Origin: Candidatus Nitrotoga sp. CP45
GTDB taxonomy: Bacteria > Bacteroidota > Bacteroidia > Flavobacteriales > Flavobacteriaceae
Assembly (NCBI GenBank): GCA_943329165.2
Contig: CALQCV020000043.1
Span: 1 to 10,664, forward strand
Direction: 5' to 3'
DNA length: 10,664 nucleotides
The position numbers were made by a program, and so were the translations under genes. Positions 1 through 5,797 of this stretch are shown in pieces. The notes beneath the pieces were generated by a model. That model did no database searches. It was not told the DNA's origin and was given only the letters and a program-made list of their open reading frames with translations. Numbering within the stretch: position 1 is the first letter of the stretch; each line of letters starts with the position of its first letter.

Positions 1-1125
1 GAGCTTGCTGCTTGGTTGAGTTTTAATCCGTATTCGTTTTTGCATGTGATTAATCCTGCCTATATGCATTCTCAAAAAATTACATTGGACAAACGTTTTA
101 AAGGTGTGGCTCATAAATATCAGGATTTTAAGGAAGAAGGTGTTTTTGTGGAAGAAGAAAAAGCTGTATTCTTTCTATATGAAATTCAGAATAAAGTACA
201 GTCGTTCACAGGCTTTATAGCCGGAACTTCTATTGAAGATTATAAAAATAATACAATCAAAAAACACGAGGACACATTGCAATATCGTGTGGAATATTTT
301 AAGGATTATTTGCATCAGACAGGTTTTAACACGGAACCTGTTTTGATAACTTATCCTGATAATAAAACGTTGAATTCTTGGATTGCTGAAAAGAAAAAAA
401 GCCAACCGATTTATAATTATTCCACAACTAACAAGGAAAAACACCAAGTTTGGAAGATTGAAACCGATGCAGAAATTCAATGGTTGCAAAACCAATTTGA
501 ACAAATTCCGGAATTATATATTGCCGATGGCCATCATCGCTCGGCTTCTGCAGAATTATTGTATGATGAAGACAAGCATTTGGGCAACGAAAACCTAAAT
601 TATTTTATGAGTTTTCTAATTGCCGAAAGCAATGTCAAAATCTACGAATACAATAGAATTATTAGAGATTTGAATGGTTTTACTAAAGATAATTTTCTGG
701 AAAAGTTAGCTGAAAATTTCATAATCAAAGACAAAGAACAGGAATTATGGAAACCTCAAAGTAAGTTCGAATTCGGAATGTACCTTGACGGACACTTTTA
801 TGCATTGTTTTATAAGCAGGAAAATAAACAACCTTCGATTTTAGAAAATCTTGATGCACAGATTTTATACGATAAAGTCTTGCAGCCATTATTGGCAATA
901 GAAGATTTGCGGAACGACGAACGCATTGAATACATTCCGGGAAAACAATCTATTTCTACTATTAAAGAATTGGTTGACGAAGGCGAATTTGAAGTTGGTT
1001 TTATGTTATTTCCTTCTGATATTTCAGAAATCAAAGCGTTGGCCGATAACAATTTAATCATGCCTCCAAAAAGTACGTATATCGAACCTAAATTCAGAAG
1101 TGGATTGATGGTTTATGAATTGTAA
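1..1125 (+). CDS. DUF1015 family protein, 5' end cut by window
   Basis: The frame is open from base 1, and the TTG at 16 is just an internal codon, so the true start lies upstream of the window. 374 residues are visible against roughly 410 in full-length relatives, so only a few dozen N-terminal residues are missing. The family is recognised from the NPYSFLHVINP block at the visible N-terminus and the ADGHHRSASA motif (visible residues 175-184), which is the family signature. DUF1015 proteins are widespread, probably cytosolic, and have no firmly established reaction. In Bacteroidota they often lie near serine biosynthesis genes, which could sit just upstream, but this cannot be seen here. 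The stop is 13 bp before the preferred yggS start, so the two genes are probably co-transcribed. The family call is firm; function is unknown. Confidence 0.88.
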   Translation, partial: ELAAWLSFNPYSFLHVINPAYMHSQKITLDKRFKGVAHKYQDFKEEGVFVEEEKAVFFLYEIQNKVQSFTGFIAGTSIEDYKNNTIKKHEDTLQYRVEYFKDYLHQTGFNTEPVLITYPDNKTLNSWIAEKKKSQPIYNYSTTNKEKHQVWKIETDAEIQWLQNQFEQIPELYIADGHHRSASAELLYDEDKHLGNENLNYFMSFLIAESNVKIYEYNRIIRDLNGFTKDNFLEKLAENFIIKDKEQELWKPQSKFEFGMYLDGHFYALFYKQENKQPSILENLDAQILYDKVLQPLLAIEDLRNDERIEYIPGKQSISTIKELVDEGEFEVGFMLFPSDISEIKALADNNLIMPPKSTYIEPKFRSGLMVYEL

Positions 1126-1138
1126 TCAAAAAACGAAA

Positions 1139-1798
1139 ATGCCAATAAAAAACAATTTACTCCAAATAAAATCGCAACTTCCGGAAAACGTAACTCTTGT
1201 AGCTGTTTCCAAAACCAAACCTGTTTCCGATTTGATGGAGGCTTATAATGCTGGGCAACGCATTTTTGGTGAAAACAAAATCCAGGAAATGACCGAAAAA
1301 TGGGAACAAATGCCCAAAGACATTCAATGGCATATGATTGGCCATGTTCAAACCAATAAAGTCAAATACATGGCCGAATATGTGAGTTTGATTCATGGAG
1401 TAGATAGTTTGAAATTATTGCAAGAAATCAATAAACAGGCAGCAAAACACAATCGGGTTATTGATTGTTTATTACAAATATATATAGCTGAAGAAGAATC
1501 AAAGTTTGGTTTGGATGAAAAAGAACTAGAAGATATTCTTCGATCTGATGAATTTAAATTATTACAAAACATTAAAGTCGTTGGATTAATGGGAATGGCA
1601 ACATTTACTGATAATCAGACACAAATAAAAAAAGAATTCCTTAATTTGAAATCTACTTTTGATAAAATTAATTCATTATCAATTGTCAATTATCAATTAT
1701 CAATTATCTCAATGGGTATGTCCGGGGATTACAAACTCGCAATCGAATGTGGTAGCACAATGGTTCGAATTGGAAGTAGTATCTTTGGAGGAAGATAG
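1139..1798 (+). CDS. yggS: YggS/PROSC family pyridoxal phosphate homeostasis protein
   Basis: This is a single-domain PLP-binding protein with the fold of the alanine racemase N-terminal barrel. The family buffers and delivers PLP and affects amino-acid metabolism, and has no known catalytic reaction. Visible landmarks are the PLP lysine in VAVSKTKPV (Lys25), FGENKIQE (residues 43-50), WHMIGHVQTNK (64-74) and the phosphate-binding end GMSGDY...GSTMVRIGSSIFG. An in-frame ATG at 1115 overlaps the DUF1015 stop, but family members begin close to the MPIKNNLLQIK sequence, so 1139 is preferred, giving 219 aa, a usual size. An oddity is that about 12 residues (LSIVNYQLSIIS, near 180-191) are encoded by an AATTATC heptamer array and replace the variable loop before the GMSGDY motif. 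The reading frame is intact. Confidence 0.93.
   Translation: MPIKNNLLQIKSQLPENVTLVAVSKTKPVSDLMEAYNAGQRIFGENKIQEMTEKWEQMPKDIQWHMIGHVQTNKVKYMAEYVSLIHGVDSLKLLQEINKQAAKHNRVIDCLLQIYIAEEESKFGLDEKELEDILRSDEFKLLQNIKVVGLMGMATFTDNQTQIKKEFLNLKSTFDKINSLSIVNYQLSIISMGMSGDYKLAIECGSTMVRIGSSIFGGR
1674..1708 (+). repeat. Heptamer AATTATC tandem array inside yggS
   Basis: There are five consecutive 7-bp units: CATTATC, AATTGTC and three AATTATC. Three units make 21 bp or seven codons, so the array stays open in frame and reads as NYQLSI-type peptide. Arrays of this heptamer class resemble the short tandemly repeated repetitive (STRR) sequences described in cyanobacteria. That comparison is by resemblance only. 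Confidence 0.8.
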
Positions 1799-1802
1799 AA
1801 TT

Positions 1803-1911
1803 AAATTCAAAAGTCAAATTCAAAAGGCAATTGCAAAAGTCAATTTCAAAAGTCAAATTCACAAGTCAATTTCAAAAGTAAAATTTAAAAGGCAATTTCA
1901 AAAGTCAAATT
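1803..1911 (+). repeat. 13-bp tandem array before the four-helix-bundle gene
   Basis: Eight successive units, each exactly 13 bp, run from 1803 to 1906, followed by a 5-bp partial unit. The consensus is AAWTTCAAAAGTC, with minor variants such as ...AAGGC, a G at position 5 and one CACAAG. The array fills nearly the whole gap between the yggS stop and the ATG at 1913 and leaves no room for a conventional ribosome binding site. Thirteen is not a multiple of three, and the array is not a credible coding sequence. The same unit recurs in inverted orientation at 2313-2352. Confidence 0.9.
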
Positions 1912-1912
1912 A

Positions 1913-2284
1913 ATGATGAGCAAAAAAAATGTTTTTAGTGACAAAATCTTCAACTTTGAAGATAGACTGGTTCGTTTTGCGGGAGAATGTATTTTTTTTA
2001 CAAGAAATTTGAATAAATCTTTTGAAAATGAATATTATAAAAATCAATTAATTCGTTCATCTGGTAGTTCATCTTTAAATTTTGGAGAATCACAAGGAGC
2101 AATAACAGATAAAGATGTAATTTTTAAACTTGGATTAGTAGTTAAAGAATTAAAAGAATCTAGAAATTCGCTTAAAATATTAAATTACATAACTGAAGGA
2201 AACGAGGAATTTAGAATTTTGCTTTTAACAGAAGTTGAAGAATTAATAGCTATCTCTTCCAAAATGATTATTAACAAAAAATAA
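1913..2284 (+). CDS. Four-helix-bundle protein (23S rRNA IVP / Avd-like family)
   Basis: This is a 123-aa protein rich in helix-forming residues. The layout matches the four-helix-bundle family named after proteins encoded in 23S rRNA intervening sequences (IVP), which is related to the Avd accessory protein of diversity-generating retroelements. Visible hallmarks are the basic, aromatic first helix (FEDRLVRFAGECIFFTRNL), a second helix that begins NQLIRSSGSSSLNFGESQGA (near 44-63; the RSSGSSSLNFGE turn is typical), a VKELKESRNSLKIL third helix and a final helix with EVEELIAISSKMI. The family binds nucleic acid in some members, but no general function is established. The start could be the ATG at 1913 or the next codon at 1916. 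The gene stands between two inverted arrays of the same 13-bp repeat, which together separate yggS from the exonuclease gene, and looks like a self-contained insert. There is no rRNA context and no reverse transcriptase nearby. Confidence 0.85.
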   Translation: MMSKKNVFSDKIFNFEDRLVRFAGECIFFTRNLNKSFENEYYKNQLIRSSGSSSLNFGESQGAITDKDVIFKLGLVVKELKESRNSLKILNYITEGNEEFRILLLTEVEELIAISSKMIINKK

Positions 2285-2312
2285 TTTTTTATAAATAATT
2301 TTCATCTTCTTA

Positions 2313-2352
2313 CAATTGATTTTTGACTTTTGAAATTTGATTTTTGCAATTT
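2313..2352 (-). repeat. Inverted copy of the 13-bp array after the four-helix-bundle gene
   Basis: Read on the minus strand this holds AAATTGCAAAAATC, AAATTTCAAAAGTC and a partial AAAAATCAATTG. A 16-bp stretch, AATTTCAAAAGTCAAA (minus strand 2337-2322), is identical to plus-strand 1842-1857 and 1894-1909. The two arrays are therefore complementary across the gene. The downstream edge is four bases short of the exonuclease ATG at 2357. Confidence 0.85.
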
Positions 2353-2356
2353 AAAA

Positions 2357-3718
2357 ATGTACGCAATACTCGACATAGAAACCACTGGAGGACAATTTAA
2401 TGAAGAAGGCATTACCGAAATTGCCATCTATAAATTTGACGGACATGAAATTGTTGACCAATTCATTAGTTTGGTAAATCCTGAAAAACCGATTCAACCT
2501 TTTGTGGTAAAACTAACAGGAATCAATAACGCTATGCTTCGCTCTGCTCCAAAGTTTTATGAAATTGCAAAACGTATTATAGAAATTACCGAAGATTGTA
2601 TCGTCGTGGCGCATAACGCGTCATTTGACTATAGAATCCTAAGAACCGAATTCAAACGTTTGGGTTATGACTATATAAAACCAACCCTTTGTACGGTTGA
2701 ATTGGCACAGAAATTAATTCCAGGACAACTTTCTTATAGTTTAGGGAAATTGGTTCGTGCACTTGGAATTCCTGTAACCGATAGGCATCGCGCCAGCGGT
2801 GATGCATTGGCAACCGTAAAATTGTTTAAAATGATTTTGGCAAAAGATACCGAAAAAGAAATTTTAATCAGTTTGATTAAGGCCGAAATCAAATCGGGTT
2901 TGACTCCAAAATTGTTAGATATTGTTGAAAGTTTACCATCAAAAACCGGGATTTATTATATTCATAACGAGAAAGGCATTCTAATTTACATTGGCAAAAG
3001 CAGAAATATAAAAAAACGAATCAATCAGCATTTCACGGGTACAACGGGAAAATGCCAAAAGATTCAACGAGAAGTTTTTGCTGTGACCTATGAAGTTACC
3101 GGGAGTGAATTGATTGCTTTACTAAAAGAAAGCGAAGAAATAAAAATCAATAAACCAATTTATAATCGTTCACAACGCAAGACTATTTTTCAATGGGCGT
3201 TATATTCAGAAAAGGATGAAAATGGTTATCTGGCATTGAAATTACTAAAAGCAGATGGTAGAAAAAAAGAAATCACCTCTTTTACTTCTGTTCAGGAAGG
3301 CAAAAATTCACTGTTGAAAATAACCGAAAAATATAATTTGTGTCAAAAAATTAATGGTTTATACGAAACCAAAAACGGGTGTTTTCAGTATAAAATTAAA
3401 GAATGTAATGGAGCGTGTTTGGGTAAAGAAGCCCCTGAATTATATAATGAACGTGTTGAAGAATTCATTCAGGAAATGAAGTTTGAAAATGACAATATGG
3501 TTATTGTTGATAGAGGAAGAACCGTTGAAGAACGCTGTGCTGTTTTAATCGAAAACGGAATATACAAAGGATATTGCTTTTATGATTTGAATTATCAAGT
3601 AAACAATATCGAAATCTTGAAAAACATTATCATTCCGATGCAGAATAACCGAGACACTAGAACGATTATTCAAGGGTATTTGAGACGAAACAAAGTGATA
3701 AAGATTATCAAGTTTTAA
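2357..3718 (+). CDS. DEDDh exonuclease fused to UvrC-like GIY-YIG nuclease module
   Basis: This is a two-nuclease protein of 453 aa, probably cytosolic and acting in DNA repair or turnover. Residues 1 to about 165 form a DnaQ-like 3'-5' exonuclease with the DEDDh residues visible: D6 and E8 in LDIETTGG, D91 in VAHNASFDY, and H144 and D149 in HRASGDA. Residues from about 190 form a GIY-YIG nuclease (GIYYIHN 198-204, then IYIGKSRNIKKRI with the catalytic Arg at 216) like the N-terminal half of UvrC or Cho. Four cysteines (329, 342, 350, 354) follow in a spacing close to the UvrC iron-sulfur motif, with NGCFQYKIKECNGACLG matching the UvrC layout. The UvrC C-terminal RNase H-like domain and HhH repeats are absent. 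Similar fusions are known in other phyla, including mycobacteria. The ATG at 2357 is chosen over the upstream TTG at 2330 because DIETTG sits right after it and the extra codons are repeat sequence. Confidence 0.9.
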   Translation: MYAILDIETTGGQFNEEGITEIAIYKFDGHEIVDQFISLVNPEKPIQPFVVKLTGINNAMLRSAPKFYEIAKRIIEITEDCIVVAHNASFDYRILRTEFKRLGYDYIKPTLCTVELAQKLIPGQLSYSLGKLVRALGIPVTDRHRASGDALATVKLFKMILAKDTEKEILISLIKAEIKSGLTPKLLDIVESLPSKTGIYYIHNEKGILIYIGKSRNIKKRINQHFTGTTGKCQKIQREVFAVTYEVTGSELIALLKESEEIKINKPIYNRSQRKTIFQWALYSEKDENGYLALKLLKADGRKKEITSFTSVQEGKNSLLKITEKYNLCQKINGLYETKNGCFQYKIKECNGACLGKEAPELYNERVEEFIQEMKFENDNMVIVDRGRTVEERCAVLIENGIYKGYCFYDLNYQVNNIEILKNIIIPMQNNRDTRTIIQGYLRRNKVIKIIKF

Positions 3719-3725
3719 TTTTTTT

Positions 3726-3835
3726 GAAGCTGTTTCCCGCTATTCGTTGCAATCTTTTTATTACTTTGTCACCCTGAGCGCAGTCAAAGGGCTTTTTCTA
3801 AAGTAATAAAAAGGATTTTCACTGCTATCGGGGCT
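3726..3835 (-). repeat. Modular palindromic element, copy 1
   Basis: This element of about 110 bp has three nested helices. The outer boxes (minus strand AGCCCCG at 3835-3829 and CGGGAAACAGCT at 3739-3728) pair through AGC/GCT and CCCG/CGGG. The middle stem is a perfect 14-bp inverted repeat, CTTTTTATTACTTT at 3754-3767 with its complement at 3800-3813. The apical core at 3772-3791 pairs CCCT with AGGG. A related element with different sequence but the same layout lies at 5646-5736. The core resembles a REP-like motif (TCAnnCTGAGC...GTC) that I recognise as common in Flavobacteria. It lies 15 bp before the miaA start. Whether it works as RNA (terminator, processing site) or DNA is not known. 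Confidence 0.75.
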
Positions 3836-3849
3836 AAAATATATCTTAT

Positions 3850-4782
3850 TTGAACTACTTAATCACTATCATTGGACCGACGGCAATAGGAAAAACTTCC
3901 TTGAGTATCTTATTAGCAAAACATTTTGGTTGTGATATTATTTCGTGTGATAGTAGGCAGTTTTTTAAAGAAATGACTATTGGTACAGCTGTTCCGAGTG
4001 AAGAAGAATTAGCGTCGGCTACACATCATTTTATTCAAAACAAATCTATTTTTGAGAATTATACTGTTGGTGATTTTGAAAAAGAAGCCATCACCAAACT
4101 GGATGAATTGTACCTGAAAAATAATATCCAAATTATGGTTGGTGGTTCGGGTTTGTATGTGGATGCTATTTTAAAAGGTTTTGATGATTTTCCGAATATT
4201 GAAAATTCAGTTCGAGATAAAATAAATGCTGATTTTGAACAACTTGGAATTGATCACCTGCAAAACAAGTTGAAAGAACTAGATGCTGAATATTATCAAA
4301 AAATAGCCTTTGAAAATCCGCAAACATTGCAGAATCCACAACGGATGAAACGCTTTGTTGAAGTTTGTATCGGAACCGGAAAACCGTATTCTTCTTTTTT
4401 AAATCAAAAGAAAAACCAACGTAGCTTCACTCCTATTATCATTGGTTTGGAAGCGGATAGAGCAATTATGTATGACCGAATTAATCAGCGTGTAGACATT
4501 ATGATTACTGAAGGGTTGGTTAGAGAAGCTGAAAGCTTGTTTCCAAATAAGGAATTGAATGCATTGCAAACCGTTGGCTATCGTGAATTGTTCGATTATT
4601 TTGAAGGAACTATTTCCTTAGCATTTGCTATTGAAGAAATTAAGAAAAATACACGTCGGTTTTCTAAGCGCCAATTAACTTGGTTTAAGCGATCTGAAAA
4701 TGTAAAATGGTTTGATTTTGAGGCAGACAAAAATGATATTGTTAATTACATAAAATCCCAAATCCTAATTCCCAAATCCTAA
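3850..4782 (+). CDS. miaA: tRNA dimethylallyltransferase MiaA
   Basis: MiaA transfers the dimethylallyl group to N6 of A37 in tRNAs that read UNN codons, the first step towards ms2i6A. The sequence shows the P-loop GPTAIGKT (residues 9-16), ISCDSRQFFKEM with the catalytic-region DSRQ (34-37), VGGSGLYVDAI (97-107), NPQRMKRFVEV (162-172) and the terminal KNTRRFSKRQLTWFK signature. At 310 aa it is a usual length. The start is a TTG at 3850: a stop at 3835-3837 closes the frame upstream, no ATG occurs before the P-loop, and starting further in would delete it. The last nine codons (KSQILIPKS) and the stop are encoded by a TCCYAAW heptamer array, so the C-terminal tail is repeat-derived. Confidence 0.95.
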   Translation: MNYLITIIGPTAIGKTSLSILLAKHFGCDIISCDSRQFFKEMTIGTAVPSEEELASATHHFIQNKSIFENYTVGDFEKEAITKLDELYLKNNIQIMVGGSGLYVDAILKGFDDFPNIENSVRDKINADFEQLGIDHLQNKLKELDAEYYQKIAFENPQTLQNPQRMKRFVEVCIGTGKPYSSFLNQKKNQRSFTPIIIGLEADRAIMYDRINQRVDIMITEGLVREAESLFPNKELNALQTVGYRELFDYFEGTISLAFAIEEIKKNTRRFSKRQLTWFKRSENVKWFDFEADKNDIVNYIKSQILIPKS

Positions 4783-4783
4783 T
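4756..4783 (+). repeat. Heptamer array (4 units) forming the miaA 3' end
   Basis: The four units are TCCCAAA, TCCTAAT, TCCCAAA and TCCTAAT. They encode the C-terminal residues of MiaA, and the TAA stop (4780-4782) lies in the last unit. A 41-bp GC-richer insert (4784-4824) with short self-complementary pieces such as GCGCTTTGCGC separates it from a longer array of the same heptamer. Confidence 0.8.
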
Positions 4784-4824
4784 TTATTCCGCTTCGCTCC
4801 ATACAGTCGCGCTTTGCGCTCGTG

Positions 4825-4894
4825 TCCTAAATCCTAAATCCTAAATCCTAAATCCTAACTCCTAATTCCAAATTCCTAAATCCTAATTCCTAAT
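4825..4894 (+). repeat. Heptamer array (10 units) abutting the thioesterase start
   Basis: Ten units of exactly 7 bp have consensus TCCTAAA, with five carrying small changes (TCCTAAC, TCCTAAT, TCCAAAT). The final TCCTAAT contributes the A and T of the thioesterase ATG at 4893. The array takes the place of any ribosome binding site. It resembles a telomere heptamer only by chance. Confidence 0.85.
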
Positions 4895-5633
4895 GCCAAT
4901 ATCTAAAGACTTCAACTCTATCCTAACCAAAGATTGGGAAATTACTTTTCTACAATGTTATCCAAACGGTTATTTGAAATACACAGATTTGTGTAATATT
5001 TTGCAGTTAACTGCTGGTTTACATGCGGAATTGGGTGGCATTAGTTTTAGTGATATGCAAGAGCATCATCAGGCTTGGGTTTTGAGTAGAATGCGTGTTG
5101 AGATAAAGCGTTTGCCAAAGTGGCGAGAGGTTGTAACGGTGAAAACCTGGATCAATTCACTCGAAAATTCGCGTTCTATACGTTGTTTGGAATTGTACAT
5201 TGGTGATGAGAAAATTGTGGGTTGCGAAACCTTTTGGGCTGTTTTTAATACACAAACGCGTCGTCCGGAAAACTTGGCTTTACCTCATGCCCATTTTGAA
5301 AAATACCCAAATGATAAAGCAACTAAAATACAATTTTCTAAAATTGACACTACCATTGATAAGGCATTTGTAACTGAAAAAACAATACTGCTTTCTGATT
5401 TAGACATTGTAAATCACGCTAATAGTGTGAAATATTTAGAATGGTGTTTGGATTATATTCAACCAGAATTGCTGCTAAATCAAAGTTTAGAAAGTTTTGA
5501 AATGAATTATCTCAAAGAAGTTTCATTAGCTGACACGATTGCAATTGAGAAAAGCAGTACCGAAAATCCGATGGTTTTTACTGTGAACGCCAACAATAAA
5601 ATTTGTTTTGCTTTACAACTGAATTGGAAATAA
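4893..5633 (+). CDS. Acyl-[acyl-carrier-protein] thioesterase
   Basis: The protein of 246 aa has two hotdog domains and belongs to the FatA/FatB-type acyl-ACP thioesterases. It would hydrolyse acyl-ACP and release free fatty acid, which in Flavobacteria may feed branched-chain lipid turnover. The N-terminal domain includes LTAGLHAELGG (residues 39-49) and HHQAWVLSRMRVEIKRLPKW (58-77). The second domain has LSDLDIVNHANSVKYLEW (167-184), the family active-site block with D169, D171, N174, H175 and N177, then NYLKEV (205-210), which corresponds to the YRRE region of plant enzymes. The Asn-x-His of the plant motif is here Val173-Asn174-His175, which may be a family variant. The start ATG is embedded in the end of a heptamer array. 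The gene probably follows miaA in the same transcription unit; no promoter is obvious. Confidence 0.9.
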   Translation: MPISKDFNSILTKDWEITFLQCYPNGYLKYTDLCNILQLTAGLHAELGGISFSDMQEHHQAWVLSRMRVEIKRLPKWREVVTVKTWINSLENSRSIRCLELYIGDEKIVGCETFWAVFNTQTRRPENLALPHAHFEKYPNDKATKIQFSKIDTTIDKAFVTEKTILLSDLDIVNHANSVKYLEWCLDYIQPELLLNQSLESFEMNYLKEVSLADTIAIEKSSTENPMVFTVNANNKICFALQLNWK

Positions 5634-5645
5634 AACCACTGCCCT

Positions 5646-5736
5646 AGCCCGGATGGCAGCGGCATCCTTTTGTTTTGTCATACTGAGCTTGTCGAAGTAC
5701 AAAACAAAAGATATAGCGGACAGCCGGATTAGCTTC
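5646..5736 (+). repeat. Modular palindromic element, copy 2
   Basis: This element of about 90 bp has the same three-helix layout as 3726-3835. The outer boxes AGCCCGG (5646-5652) and CCGGATTAGCT (5724-5734) pair through AGC/GCT and CCGG/CCGG. The middle stem CTTTTGTTTTG (5667-5677) is complementary to 5700-5710 without a mismatch. The apical core (5681-5699) pairs TACT with AGTA. Stem sequences differ from copy 1 while pairing is kept. It begins 13 bp after the thioesterase stop in a convergent intergenic region, so a role in transcript ends is possible. Relative to the outer boxes, the core points the opposite way from copy 1. Confidence 0.75.
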
Positions 5737-5770
5737 TGAAATAAATTTAGAATGAATTTCAATTAAATAT

Positions 5771-5790
5771 GGCTCCAATTTCTTGAAGCC
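5771..5790. terminator. Possible bidirectional terminator hairpin
   Basis: The stem has eight pairs with one wobble. On the minus strand it reads GGCTTCAA, then a GAAA tetraloop, then TTGGAGCC. It lies 7 bp after the response-regulator stop. The minus-strand downstream sequence is only moderately T-rich (ATATTTAATT), while on the plus strand it runs into ACTTTACTTATTTTTT. Its position between convergent genes fits a shared terminator. Confidence 0.5.
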
Positions 5791-5797
5791 ACTTTAC

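Noticed and set aside
175..504. Minus-strand open frame opposite the DUF1015 gene
   Set aside because: It is antisense to a well-conserved coding region, with a hydrophobic low-complexity product and no recognisable domain.
1803..1911. CRISPR array
   Set aside because: Units are 13 bp and directly adjacent, with no unique spacers and no cas genes nearby.
1659..1913. Plus-strand 84-codon frame running through the heptamer and 13-bp arrays
   Set aside because: It overlaps yggS in another frame and then translates repeat DNA into a low-complexity Lys/Ser/Gln peptide. It is a by-product of the repeats.
1913..2284. Diversity-generating retroelement accessory gene (avd)
   Set aside because: The protein family is related, but there is no reverse transcriptase, template repeat or variable repeat in the window.
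2330..2356. Nine-codon N-terminal extension of the exonuclease from a TTG
   Set aside because: These codons are the inverted 13-bp repeat, and the exonuclease motif I follows normally from the ATG at 2357.
4784..4824. Intrinsic terminator after miaA
   Set aside because: It has short GC-rich self-complementary bits (GCGC-TTT-GCGC) but no T tract follows and the next gene is on the same strand.
4825..4894. Telomere-like CCTAAAT tandem repeat
   Set aside because: It lies within a bacterial gene junction, has degenerate units and continues the array in the miaA end, so the likeness to plant telomere heptamers is coincidental.
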